From Chthoniobacterales bacterium (GTDB lineage Bacteria > Verrucomicrobiota > Verrucomicrobiia > Chthoniobacterales > JACTMZ01): DNA of 34,882 nt. Made by a program: the position numbers and the translations under genes. Where the stretch lies: contig JAFMJK010000003.1 of assembly GCA_017853515.1 (NCBI GenBank), positions 1 through 34,882 on the forward strand. Reading direction: 5' to 3'. The notes beneath the pieces were generated by a model. The model saw nothing but the letters and a program-made list of their open reading frames with translations. It was not told where the DNA came from and ran no database searches. This document shows positions 16,781-25,466 of the stretch, piece after piece; the first letter of the stretch is position 1; every line of letters starts with the position of its first letter.

Positions 16781-18885
16781 GCGGCAACCCAGAGCTTGAT
16801 GAAGATGGGAATGATCAGGATGGCCACGATGTTGACGACCTTGATCATGGGGTTCACCGCGGGGCCCGCCGTGTCCTTGTATGGATCGCCGACCGTGTCG
16901 CCCGTCACGCTGGCATCGTGGGCGGGAGAGCCCTTGCCGCCGTGACTGCCCAATTCGATGTATTTTTTGGCGTTGTCCCACGCGCCGCCGCTCGAGGTCA
17001 TGGCGATACCGATGAACAGCCCGGTGACGATCGTTCCGACCAGCATGCCTCCGAGCACCTTCGGACCGAAAAACGGCAACCAGGCAACAGCGACCACGAC
17101 CACCACCGGCAGGATGGCCGGTATGATCATTTCGCGCAGCGCCGCCTTGGTCACGATGTCGACGCACGTGCCGTATTCGGGCGTGTCGCTGCCGTCGAGA
17201 ATACCGGGCTTGGCCGCGATCTGCCGTCGGACCTCCTTGACCACGGCGCCGGCCGCTTTGCCGACGGCATCGAGGCTGAAAGCCGAAAAAATGAAGGGCA
17301 GGCCGCCGCCGATGAACAGCCCGATGATGACGTTGGGATCCTGAAGATCGAACGCGAGGTTGAACTGCGCGCCGAGTTGCGCGTAGGCATTTTTGAGTTC
17401 CTCGACATAGCTGCCGAAGAGAACGAGCGCGGCGAGTCCCGCCGAAGCGATGGCATAGCCCTTGGTCACCGCCTTCATCGTGTTGCCGATGGCGTCGAGA
17501 TCGTCGGTTGTGTGACGCACGCTTTTGTCGAGTCCCGCCATGACCGCGATGCCGCCGGCGTTGTCCGTGATCGGACCGAAAGCGTCGAGCGCGATGACGA
17601 TGCCCGACATGGAAAGCATGGCCATCACGGCGATCGCGATGCCGTAGAGTCCCGCGAAATTATACGACAGCATGATCGCGATGCCGATGAAGGCCACGGG
17701 GAGCGCGGTGGCATGGAGTCCGGTGGCCAATCCGGAAATGATGTTGGTGGCGTGGCCCGTTTCGGAGGCCTGCGCGATCATGCGCACGGGCCGGTGGTTT
17801 GTGGATGTGTAGTAGTTGGTGATGAGAAGCACGACGTAGGTCATGACCAGACCGATGAGCGACGCGCCGAAAACGCTGGCGGCCGAGCAGGCTCCTTTGC
17901 CGTGGATTTCGACGCCCTGCGGGAACAGCACCTGGGTGAGGGGCCAAAAAGCGATGGCGGAGAACAGGGCGCTGGTCAGCACGCCCGCCTGCAGAGCCTG
18001 GCGCGGCGCGAGGTTGATCGCATTGGTCAGAATAATGGCGACGACGGCTCCGATCACCGAAACGCCGCCGACGAGAAACGGATAAACGAGAGCGGCGGGG
18101 GAAGCGTCGCCCGTGGCTGTGAGTGATCCGATGAGAACCGCGCCGATCAGCGAAACAGCGTAGGTTTCGAAAACGTCGGCTGCCATGCCGGCGCAGTCGC
18201 CGACGTTGTCACCCACGTTGTCCGCGATGGTGGCCGGATTCCGCGGATCGTCCTCCTCGAGTTTGCTCTCGATTTTGCCGACGAGATCCGCCCCGACATC
18301 GGCGGCTTTGGTGTAGATTCCCCCGCCGAGCCGCGCAAAAACCGAAACGAGTGAACTGCCCAGCGCCGTCCCGACCAGGGCGTCGAGCGCGGCGCGCGAC
18401 GGGTCGGCCGCGCCGGTGAAATGGCTGATGCCGAGATACATCAGCCCCACGGAAAGAAGGGCGAGCCCGACGACGAGAAGTCCGGTCACGGCGCCTCCAT
18501 TGAGGGCCACGCGCAGGGCCGCGCGCGGGGATTCGGTCGCCGCTTGGGCGGTCCGCACATTGGCCCGCACGGCGATGGTCATTCCGATGTAGCCGGCGGC
18601 CAGAGAGCAGACCGCGCCGACGAAAAATCCGATGGCGGATTCCATACCGCGCCCCACCCAGACCAGGCCGATGATGATGACCGCGATGGTGCCGACACTG
18701 ACGATCTGACGGTTCAGGTAAGCCTTGGCTCCCTGCTGGACGGCGTGCGCTATCTCGCGCATGCGGTCGTTGCCGGAAGGTGCAGCCAAAACCCAGCGTA
18801 TCAACCAACCGGCGTAGGCCAGACCGAGCAAAGCGCAGGCCAACGAGATGAGCAGACCATCGGAAACAAGCGATATCTTGTGCAT
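16777..18885 (-). CDS. hppA: Membrane-bound H+-translocating pyrophosphatase, K+-independent type
   Basis: A 702-aa integral membrane pump that hydrolyses PPi and exports protons. The substrate-site motif DVGADLVGKIE is at 196-206, and NVGDNVGDCAGMAAD follows at 223-237. The ion-specificity motif reads GNTMKAVTKGYAI (467-479). The Lys (471) and Thr (474) there mark the K+-independent class in the known families, where the K+-dependent class has Ala. Sixteen membrane segments are expected. The ATG at 18885 begins MHKISLVSDGLL; no clear ribosome-binding site precedes it. It sits between the LuxE-like and LuxC-like genes and is coupled to luxC by a GTGA overlap. It could recover energy from the PPi made by the LuxE-type adenylation. 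Confidence 0.93.
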   Translation of the reverse strand: MHKISLVSDGLLISLACALLGLAYAGWLIRWVLAAPSGNDRMREIAHAVQQGAKAYLNRQIVSVGTIAVIIIGLVWVGRGMESAIGFFVGAVCSLAAGYIGMTIAVRANVRTAQAATESPRAALRVALNGGAVTGLLVVGLALLSVGLMYLGISHFTGAADPSRAALDALVGTALGSSLVSVFARLGGGIYTKAADVGADLVGKIESKLEEDDPRNPATIADNVGDNVGDCAGMAADVFETYAVSLIGAVLIGSLTATGDASPAALVYPFLVGGVSVIGAVVAIILTNAINLAPRQALQAGVLTSALFSAIAFWPLTQVLFPQGVEIHGKGACSAASVFGASLIGLVMTYVVLLITNYYTSTNHRPVRMIAQASETGHATNIISGLATGLHATALPVAFIGIAIMLSYNFAGLYGIAIAVMAMLSMSGIVIALDAFGPITDNAGGIAVMAGLDKSVRHTTDDLDAIGNTMKAVTKGYAIASAGLAALVLFGSYVEELKNAYAQLGAQFNLAFDLQDPNVIIGLFIGGGLPFIFSAFSLDAVGKAAGAVVKEVRRQIAAKPGILDGSDTPEYGTCVDIVTKAALREMIIPAILPVVVVVAVAWLPFFGPKVLGGMLVGTIVTGLFIGIAMTSSGGAWDNAKKYIELGSHGGKGSPAHDASVTGDTVGDPYKDTAGPAVNPMIKVVNIVAILIIPIFIKLWVAA

Positions 18886-18916
18886 AAGAGAAGTGATGAG
18901 GGGAAACGGGAAGTTA

Positions 18917-18934
18917 CCGCCGCGCCTGCGGCGG
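18917..18934 (-). promoter_or_regulatory. Hairpin between LuxE-like gene and hppA
   Basis: CCGCCGC (18917-18923) and GCGGCGG (18928-18934) form a perfect 7-bp stem with a 4-base loop in the 82-base gap before hppA. There is no T-run, so read-through is likely. It may set the ratio between the two genes or protect mRNA. Low certainty. Confidence 0.3.
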
Positions 18935-18967
18935 ACAAGGCGAATTGCCGGGTCCCCCGACAACAAA

Positions 18968-19978
18968 TTACGCACCGAACCATTCGTCGGCCGAGCGCGA
19001 GCATCCGCGCGGCAAAGCGGCGGGGTCGCGTCCGAGCAATTCGAATGCGTCGCCGCGTTTGATGGCCAGATCCCGCGTGCGGATGCCGACGACCGATCCG
19101 ACATTGGCCGCATCGTAAATGAGCACGATGCCCGTTTCGCCTTCGCCGACCTCCTCGAGGGTGACCGGATCGGCGATGACGGCCCGGGCCCAGAACGGGC
19201 CGCGATGCAACCCCCGGGGACCGCGGGCGTAGAACTGCGAACTCAGCTCGGTCATGCCGTATTCGTTGCAGATGTCCGCGGGGTCAATGCCGAGCTTGTT
19301 GCCGAACAGCGCATAGAGGTCGGCCCGGGAGATGGTTCTGCCGCTCCCCTTGTATCCGCCTGTTTCCATCGCGCACGAACCGGAGGGAAGCCGGAGGGAA
19401 ATCTTTTGCCGGTCCATCGACTCGAACAAATGCAAAAACCCGAGCGCGGTGCCGAGGAGACAGACCGGTTCCCCGAGGGATGACAAGCGTGCGAGATCGA
19501 TCACCCCTTGCGGCGCGATGAAACTCTCGCGCGGCGCGAGCACGCCGAGCATGTGGCTGAGCGAAGAGTGCGGGGCTTCGTCGGGATGCGGGGCGATGAC
19601 GAGAAAAGGTCCCCGCGGCATACCGGCCAAGCGCCATCCCTCGCGCACCGCGGTCTCATAAATCTCCAGCGTGCGGAAATGGTGCTGACCGAATCCTTCG
19701 CCGGTTGTCCCGCTGGTGCGGAAAGTTTTGGCCGTTTGCCCGGCGGGGAAGCTGCGCAGGTCCGCGTGTTTGAAAGCTTCTTGCGGGACGCAGGGGATTT
19801 GGCGCCATGATTTCACGCTCTCGCCGACCCCCTGCTGCTCGCAAAAAAGACGGTAAGGCGTGTTGTGACGAAAATGGCACGCATGCAACTGGAGAGCCGC
19901 ATCTCCGAACTCGGCGCGGCGGTCTCCCCGGATCCACGAGAGCACCTGCGCCTCCGGATTTGCGGCTTCTTCCTGCAT
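18968..19978 (-). CDS. LuxE-like acyl-protein synthetase
   Basis: A 336-aa member of the LuxE/PaaK adenylate-forming family. LuxE uses ATP to activate a fatty acid as acyl-AMP, releasing PPi, and then holds the acyl group on a C-terminal Cys before passing it to LuxC. Here the AMP-binding motif SGTTGEG is at 89-95, the A5-type motif NEYGMTELSSQF at 238-249, and a Cys stands 11 residues from the end (C326 in PRGCSRSADEW), in the place of the known acyl-carrier Cys of Vibrio LuxE. The ATG at 19978 is preferred over an in-frame TTG at 20011 because AGGA lies seven bases upstream. It is the first gene of the leftward luxE-hppA-luxC unit, divergent from the TPR operon. Confidence 0.87.
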   Translation of the reverse strand: MQEEAANPEAQVLSWIRGDRRAEFGDAALQLHACHFRHNTPYRLFCEQQGVGESVKSWRQIPCVPQEAFKHADLRSFPAGQTAKTFRTSGTTGEGFGQHHFRTLEIYETAVREGWRLAGMPRGPFLVIAPHPDEAPHSSLSHMLGVLAPRESFIAPQGVIDLARLSSLGEPVCLLGTALGFLHLFESMDRQKISLRLPSGSCAMETGGYKGSGRTISRADLYALFGNKLGIDPADICNEYGMTELSSQFYARGPRGLHRGPFWARAVIADPVTLEEVGEGETGIVLIYDAANVGSVVGIRTRDLAIKRGDAFELLGRDPAALPRGCSRSADEWFGA

Positions 19979-20061
19979 GGCGCTATCCTGCCACCGTCCG
20001 GCGGCGGGCAAACCTCATTTTCTCCTCGCGCGCGGGCGGAAGCGGGGCACATTTTGGACAT

Positions 20062-22887
20062 GTGCGTCTGTGTGTTGTCACTCTTTGCCTCTTGCTGGCG
20101 TCGCTGATCCCGCACACACACGCGGCGGACAAGGTGGCGGCGCAACCGGCCGAAGCCGGCACGGCGCGCGATGTCATTTCGCGCGCGGACACCGCCTACA
20201 ACAACAAGCGTTACGAGGAGGCGGTGGCGGGATACCGCAATTTTCTCGCCGACTTCGGCTCGTCGGCGGAAGCGGCGCCTTGGATGCCCCGCGTGCGCTA
20301 CCACCTGGCTGCCGCGCTCCTGCAATTGCAGAAATACAACGACGCGGTCGAGGCCATCGAGGAAGCCCGCAACATCAAGGAGATGGGCGCGAAAGAAAGG
20401 GAAGATCTCTCTTTCTGGGCGGGCGTGGCTTTGCTGCAGACCGGCAATCACGAGGAGGCGGGCAAAGCGCTGGCCGAATTCCGCCAGGAGTTTCCGCAGT
20501 CCGCCCGCCGCCCGGACGCAGAACTGCTCGCCGCCACCGCGTTGTTGGCCGGGGGAAAAAAGGAGGAGGCGGCCAAGTCGTTCGCCGTCATCCGCAAATC
20601 CCCGAAGCATCCGCATGCCGGGCGCGCCGCGGTGCTTGAGTTGCACTGCCTGATCGAAACGGGTCAGGACAACCCCGCGCTCGAACTTCTTGCCGAGGAG
20701 GGGCCGGAGATGGGCAAAAGGATCAACCAAGTGGCGACCTTCCAGACGCTGGCTCTCGCCCTGGGCGAAAAGCTGCTCGAAGAAGACCGGCCGCGCGATG
20801 CCATCCGCGCTTTGCAGAACGTCTGGGCGCGGGATCGTTTGATCGCCCACCAAAAACGGAAGCTCGAGGAAACCAAGCAGCGTCTGGCCGCGATCGAGGC
20901 CTCGCCCAAGCCGGATGTTTTTGCGCGCGCGCAGGCGAAACAGCTGGTGCGCGAAGTGGAGAAAGAGCTGGCCAACCTCGAAAAGATTCCGTCCTTCGAC
21001 GCTTCGGTCCGCTTCCGTCTGGCCACGGCTTTCCACGCGCAGGAGCGCTACCGCGAGTGCGCCATGTTGCTCGACGATATGTTGCGGCAGATGAAACCGG
21101 ATCCGGTCGTGGAAAAAGCCACGCTCAGCGCCCTGCAAAGTTGGATGGCGATCGAGCGTTACGACCGCGCCATCGAAGCCTCCCAGCTTTTCGAGCAGAA
21201 TTTTCCCGCGTCGAAAAGCCTGCCCCTCGTCATCTACCTGCGCGGCACGGCGCAACAAAAAGCGGAAAAATACGACGATGCCGTGGCGACGTTCTCGGTC
21301 CTGCGCGAAAAATTCGCATCTTCCGAGCAGGCGCCGCGCGCATTTTTCATGACCGGGTTCACGCAGTTGCTGGCAGAGCGCAATGACGAAGCGGCCGAGA
21401 CTTTCCGGCAATTCGAGGAGAAGTATCCCGAGCACGAGTTGGCCGAACCGGCGAACTACTGGCGCGGTTCGGCGCTGGCCTTCGCCAAGAAATTCCCCGA
21501 AGCGCGCGAGGTGCTGGGGGCGCACGCGGAGAAGTTCCCCAAGGGAACGCTGCTCGGACCGGCGGCCTTCCGCCGCGCCTATTGCGCGCAGTCGCTCAAG
21601 GAATACGAGACGGCGGAAGCGGAGTTGAAGGATTACCTGAAAAAGTTCCCCCAAGGCGAAGAGAACGCCGAGGCGCGCATCCTGCTCGGCGATGCCTTGC
21701 TCGCGCAGGCCGAATCGGACGAGGGGAAGAAAGTTTATGCCTCGATCGAGCCCGCGTCGGGGCGTTTCCACGAAGACGCGCAATTCAAGCTGGCCAAGGT
21801 GCTCAAGCTCGAGGAGGACTACGATGGGCTGCGCGACCTGATGCAGAAATACCTGCAGGCCTACCCGCGCAGTCCGCGCGCGGCGGAAGCGCTTTTCCAG
21901 ATCGGGCAGGCGTGGCGCAAACAAGACCAACCCGAGAAGGCGATCGAGGCATACTGGGCGGCCATCGGCGAGCGGGGCAACGACGACCAAGCCTACGCCG
22001 TGGAGGACATGATGCTGGCCCTCGACCGCCACTACAAAGGCGAGTCGGAGAAGCGCGACTTCCAGGCCCGCCTGCGCGCGGTGCGCGAGAAAGCGCAAGC
22101 CGAGGGGCAAAGCGTTCTGACCGTGCGCACCATCTGGGCCCTGGCCCGCAGCGTGAAAAAAACGGATCCCGCGCTGAGCGAAGCTTTGTTGCGGGAGGCC
22201 GGCGCGTTGGCCGAGGCGGAGCGGACCAGTCCGGTGATTCTGGCGGACTGCGCCGAGGCGCAATTCGCCGCCGCCGCCGCTGCCGCGCCCGAGGACGCGG
22301 CCGTGCGCCGGGCCAACGCCGCACAGATTTATCGCGACCTGCTCAAGTGGCACCCGCGCGCGGCGCAGAAAGACAAGGCGCTCGCCGCGCTCGCGCGCAT
22401 CGCTGTCGACGCGGGGGACACCGAGACGGCGCTGGCCTATTACGACCGGCTCGAGCGGGACACACCGTGGTCCTCGCTCATGGGCGAGGTCCTCGCGGCG
22501 CGCGCCGGCATCGAGATGGAAGCGGGGAACACCGACAAGGCGGCGGAGGCATACACGCAGTTGCTCGCCGCGGAAAACGTGCCGAGCAAAATGAAAGCGC
22601 AGGCCCTTCTCGCCCTCGGTGAGATCGAGATGTCGCGCCAGCGGCCGCAGACGGCCATCCCGTATTACCAACGCATCTATGTCCTCTATGGCAAATGGCG
22701 CGAGACCGTGGCGCAGGCTTACCTGCGCAGCGGCGAAGCTTTCGAGCAACTCAAGGATGCCGAGGCCGCGCGAAAAACCTACGAGGAGCTGGCCAACAGC
22801 GAGGACCTCGCATCGCTTCCCGAAGTGCAAACCGCGCGCGAACGCCTGAAGCGGTTTCCCGCCGCGCCGGACCCGTCGTCATCGTGA
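20062..22887 (+). CDS. Large exported tetratricopeptide-repeat protein
   Basis: A 941-aa protein made mostly of TPR-type helical repeats, for example YNNKRYEEAVAGYRNFLADF, DKAAEAYTQLL and ETALAYYDRLERD. TPR arrays are protein-binding scaffolds; exported ones in Gram-negatives are often part of Tol/Bam-type envelope assemblies. The GTG at 20062 is chosen because it gives a compact signal peptide (MRLCVVTLCLLLASLIPHTHA, cut before ADK); the long open frame upstream lies over the divergent gene. Its stop overlaps the next gene as GTGA. It is first of a six-gene ExbB/ExbD operon, so it probably acts in the periplasm with that motor. Confidence 0.85.
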   Translation: MRLCVVTLCLLLASLIPHTHAADKVAAQPAEAGTARDVISRADTAYNNKRYEEAVAGYRNFLADFGSSAEAAPWMPRVRYHLAAALLQLQKYNDAVEAIEEARNIKEMGAKEREDLSFWAGVALLQTGNHEEAGKALAEFRQEFPQSARRPDAELLAATALLAGGKKEEAAKSFAVIRKSPKHPHAGRAAVLELHCLIETGQDNPALELLAEEGPEMGKRINQVATFQTLALALGEKLLEEDRPRDAIRALQNVWARDRLIAHQKRKLEETKQRLAAIEASPKPDVFARAQAKQLVREVEKELANLEKIPSFDASVRFRLATAFHAQERYRECAMLLDDMLRQMKPDPVVEKATLSALQSWMAIERYDRAIEASQLFEQNFPASKSLPLVIYLRGTAQQKAEKYDDAVATFSVLREKFASSEQAPRAFFMTGFTQLLAERNDEAAETFRQFEEKYPEHELAEPANYWRGSALAFAKKFPEAREVLGAHAEKFPKGTLLGPAAFRRAYCAQSLKEYETAEAELKDYLKKFPQGEENAEARILLGDALLAQAESDEGKKVYASIEPASGRFHEDAQFKLAKVLKLEEDYDGLRDLMQKYLQAYPRSPRAAEALFQIGQAWRKQDQPEKAIEAYWAAIGERGNDDQAYAVEDMMLALDRHYKGESEKRDFQARLRAVREKAQAEGQSVLTVRTIWALARSVKKTDPALSEALLREAGALAEAERTSPVILADCAEAQFAAAAAAAPEDAAVRRANAAQIYRDLLKWHPRAAQKDKALAALARIAVDAGDTETALAYYDRLERDTPWSSLMGEVLAARAGIEMEAGNTDKAAEAYTQLLAAENVPSKMKAQALLALGEIEMSRQRPQTAIPYYQRIYVLYGKWRETVAQAYLRSGEAFEQLKDAEAARKTYEELANSEDLASLPEVQTARERLKRFPAAPDPSSS

Positions 22888-23777
22888 GAAAGACCGTCGC
22901 CATCTTTGCCGCCGTCCTCTGCGCAGGCGCCGCGCCGCTCGCGGCGCAGGACACCGTCCATTTGACCGACGGGACGAAGCGCAACGTGAAGATCCTCGGC
23001 TTGCAGGCCGAAGCGTATCTCATTTCGCTTCCGTCACCCGTGCCGGGGCAGGCCGCGGGCACCACGACCATGAAGCGCGACACCGTTTCGCGCATCGTTT
23101 TCGGGCCAGATCCGGTTTTGGACGCGGTGGCCGCCAATGTCGTCGCCGGTTCTCTCTCCTCCGCCCGCTCGCGCTGGCAAAACCTGCAGCCTTTCCTCGG
23201 TATTCCGGAATCGCGCGCCGGCGAGGCGGGTTGTCTTGTCGGGGAAATTCTTCTGCTCGGCCCGGACCCCGCGCGCCACGAGGAGGCGCTGGCCGTTTTC
23301 AAGACGGTCGAAGCGGGCGCGTGGAATGTCGGCGACCGCCAGCGCGCGACACGCGGGCGCCTCATGGCCATGATCAAAAAAGGACAACTCGAGGAAGCTT
23401 CGCTCGAGGCGGAACAGATCGAACGCACGGCGGAGGAACCGGATCTGGTCATCGAGATAAAACTGCTCCTCGCCGAGGCCCGCATGGCGTCGCTCAAGAC
23501 GCTCTTGGCCGACAACCCCCGCTGGAACGAGGATCCGCCGGTGCGCGCCGAGCGGGCGCGCCTCATCCACGAAGGCGTCGAATTCGCGCTCTTTCCTTTT
23601 CTTTTCCACGGCACCAAGCGCGCCCAAGCGGCCCGCGGTCTCTGGCTGGCGCACGGGATCTATGTGCTCGCCGGCGACGAACATGCGGCGCGCGAGGTTG
23701 CCACCGACCTCACGTCGATATATTCCGAAACACCCGAGGCGGAAAAAGCCTCGGCCCTTCCCGACAAAAAATCATGA
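22884..23777 (+). CDS. Exported protein of unknown function in ExbB/ExbD operon
   Basis: A 297-aa protein I cannot assign. The signal peptide (MRKTVAIFAAVLCAGAAPLAAQ) is followed by a short beta-rich module, HLTDGTKRNVKILGLQAEAY, of the type found at the start of many exported proteins of this kind. Ala/Glu-rich helices with TPR-like spacing then run to the C-terminus. The GTG start overlaps the TPR-gene stop (GTGA) and its own stop overlaps the exbB-like start (ATGA), so it belongs in the same translation unit. It may extend the TPR scaffold. Confidence 0.8.
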   Translation: MRKTVAIFAAVLCAGAAPLAAQDTVHLTDGTKRNVKILGLQAEAYLISLPSPVPGQAAGTTTMKRDTVSRIVFGPDPVLDAVAANVVAGSLSSARSRWQNLQPFLGIPESRAGEAGCLVGEILLLGPDPARHEEALAVFKTVEAGAWNVGDRQRATRGRLMAMIKKGQLEEASLEAEQIERTAEEPDLVIEIKLLLAEARMASLKTLLADNPRWNEDPPVRAERARLIHEGVEFALFPFLFHGTKRAQAARGLWLAHGIYVLAGDEHAAREVATDLTSIYSETPEAEKASALPDKKS

Positions 23778-24577
23778 TCACACCGAAATACATCCGAGTC
23801 CTTGCCCTTGCCGCCCTGGCGTTCCTCGCCGTTCTGGCCGGAGCCCAGGCGCAGGACGCGCCCGCAACACCGCCCGCCGGAAAGCCCGCCGTGGAAAAAA
23901 GCCTTCTCGACCTCTTCTTTGCGGGCGGCGCGCTCATGTGGCCGATTCTGGCCTGTTCGGTCGGCACGATCGCGGTCGGTGTCTACTGCTTCATCCAAAT
24001 CAACCAGAAGAAGATGATGCCGAAGGCGCAGGAATCCGCCGTCTCGCAATGTATGCAACTGCGCGACCCGAACGCGGCCTATCAGCTCTGCCAGAGCCAG
24101 CCCAATGTTTTCGCCAACACGATGAGCGCGGCCTTGCTCAAAGTGAACTTCGAACGGGAATTGGCCAACAAGCTGTCCATGGAACAGGCCGCCGGCGAAA
24201 CGCTCATGCAGGAAGAGCAACGGCTCATGATCTGGGTCAACTACCTCAACATCTTCGCCACCATCGCGCCGATGCTCGGTTTGCTCGGCACGGTCACCGG
24301 CATGATCCAGAGTTTCGACCAGCTGGCCGCGGGTCGGAGCGAACCGTCCGACCTGGCCGGCGGTATCGGCGAGGCGATGTTGACCACGGCGGGCGGACTC
24401 ATCGTCGGCATTCCGGCAATGTTTCTCTTCTTCTACTTCCGCAACCTCCTGCAGGTGGCGATCGGCAACATCCAGAAAGCGGTCACTTTCATGATTGATG
24501 TGCTTTCGGGCGAATTGAAGCTCGAGAGCGCGGTGCATTCGCACGAGGTCGCGGCCGAGGAACCCGCCGAGGAATAG
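23774..24577 (+). CDS. ExbB/TolQ/MotA-family proton channel protein
   Basis: A 267-aa inner-membrane subunit that, with ExbD, uses the proton gradient to energise an envelope partner. It has an N-terminal signal-like segment (1-27, ending in AQA), a membrane helix at about 51-75, a cytoplasmic domain, and the two conserved helices with TIAPMLGLLGTVTGMIQSF (163-181) and LTTAGGLIVGIPAMFLFFYF (203-222). These are the family signatures. The N-terminal extension before the first helix is longer than in E. coli ExbB. It starts as ATGA over the previous stop and lies 21 bases before the first exbD gene. Confidence 0.93.
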   Translation: MITPKYIRVLALAALAFLAVLAGAQAQDAPATPPAGKPAVEKSLLDLFFAGGALMWPILACSVGTIAVGVYCFIQINQKKMMPKAQESAVSQCMQLRDPNAAYQLCQSQPNVFANTMSAALLKVNFERELANKLSMEQAAGETLMQEEQRLMIWVNYLNIFATIAPMLGLLGTVTGMIQSFDQLAAGRSEPSDLAGGIGEAMLTTAGGLIVGIPAMFLFFYFRNLLQVAIGNIQKAVTFMIDVLSGELKLESAVHSHEVAAEEPAEE

Positions 24578-24598
24578 CCCCGCGTCTTTGATCCCGTC

Positions 24599-25006
24599 AT
24601 GAAGATCTCCCGCCGCCCCGACGACGAGATGGGCTTTCAACTCGCCCCGATGATCGACATGACTTTCCTCCTGCTCATCTTTTTCATGGTGACGACGAAG
24701 ATTTCCAAGGAGCAGATCAAGGAGGAGATCAAGCTGCCGGTGGCGAGCAACGCCGTCATCCCGAAGGACATCAGCAACCGCGACATCATCAGCATCGACG
24801 ATCAGGGCCGCTATTTCATCGGCGCCGAGCCGACCGACAAAAAGCGTTTGGCCGACTACCTGAAGAAGCGCTTCGAAAACACGCCGCCCCTGCGCCTTTA
24901 CATCCGGGCCGACAAAACGACGCCCGCCAAAAAAATCAAAGAAGTCATGAAGATGGCCGCGGACGCCGGGGCGATCGATGTGATCTTCGGCAGCTACCAA
25001 ACCTGA
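24599..25006 (+). CDS. ExbD/TolR-family protein 1
   Basis: A 135-aa protein with one membrane helix near the N-terminus and a periplasmic domain. The essential proton-carrying Asp is D20 in APMIDMTFLLLIFFMVT, the same place as in E. coli ExbD. The rest (PLRLYIRADKTTPAKKIKEV) matches the ExbD periplasmic fold. It is followed after 3 bases by a second ExbD-type gene. Confidence 0.93.
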   Translation: MKISRRPDDEMGFQLAPMIDMTFLLLIFFMVTTKISKEQIKEEIKLPVASNAVIPKDISNRDIISIDDQGRYFIGAEPTDKKRLADYLKKRFENTPPLRLYIRADKTTPAKKIKEVMKMAADAGAIDVIFGSYQT

Positions 25007-25009
25007 ACC

Positions 25010-25459
25010 ATGCAAGTCCGCCGTCGCGACCAGCAGCTCGTCGAGATGCAAATGGGCCCCATGATCGACATGGTGTTCCTGCTCCTTGTCTTCTTCATGG
25101 TCACGGCCAAGCCGGTGAAACAGGAAAGCGACATCAGCCTCGGGTTGCCCGGCACGGTCTCGGCGGAGGAAACGGTGGAGTTGCCCGACGAGCAGCGCAT
25201 CCGCATCGAGGACGACGGCAGTGTCGTGCTCAACGACTCCGTGATCGGACCGCCGGCCGACAGCGCGTTGACCGGGCTTGTCGCCACGCTCAAGCGCTTC
25301 AAGGAATCGGCCGACGCGAACAAGGCCGACGCGCTGGTCACGCTGGATGCTTCCGACGGGACCAATCAGCAACGCATCGTCGATGTTCTCAACGCCTGCG
25401 CCAAGGCCGACATCGGCGGTGTGACCTTCTCGGACAGCGCGAGCGAGGAGGAGATGTAG
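25010..25459 (+). CDS. ExbD/TolR-family protein 2
   Basis: A 149-aa paralogue of the preceding gene, with D20 in GPMIDMVFLLLVFFMVTAK. Its periplasmic part is more acidic and differs strongly from copy 1 (GLPGTVSAEETVELPDEQRI). Two ExbDs with one ExbB suggest a mixed ExbD dimer in the motor. It lies 7 bases before the vWA gene. Confidence 0.92.
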   Translation: MQVRRRDQQLVEMQMGPMIDMVFLLLVFFMVTAKPVKQESDISLGLPGTVSAEETVELPDEQRIRIEDDGSVVLNDSVIGPPADSALTGLVATLKRFKESADANKADALVTLDASDGTNQQRIVDVLNACAKADIGGVTFSDSASEEEM

Positions 25460-25466
25460 CGTTGCG

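Noticed and set aside
15698..20011. A bioluminescence (lux) operon
   Set aside because: LuxC- and LuxE-like genes are present, but no luxA, luxB, luxD or luxG is seen on either side. The pair alone does not imply light production.
19813..22830. Long minus-strand frame opposite the TPR gene
   Set aside because: The plus strand gives a signal peptide and TPR repeats; the minus translation is Arg/Leu-rich with no recognisable motif. A shadow of GC-biased coding.
23660..25372. Long minus-strand frame opposite the exbB/exbD genes
   Set aside because: The plus-strand products are unmistakable ExbB and ExbD proteins with key residues; the other strand has none.
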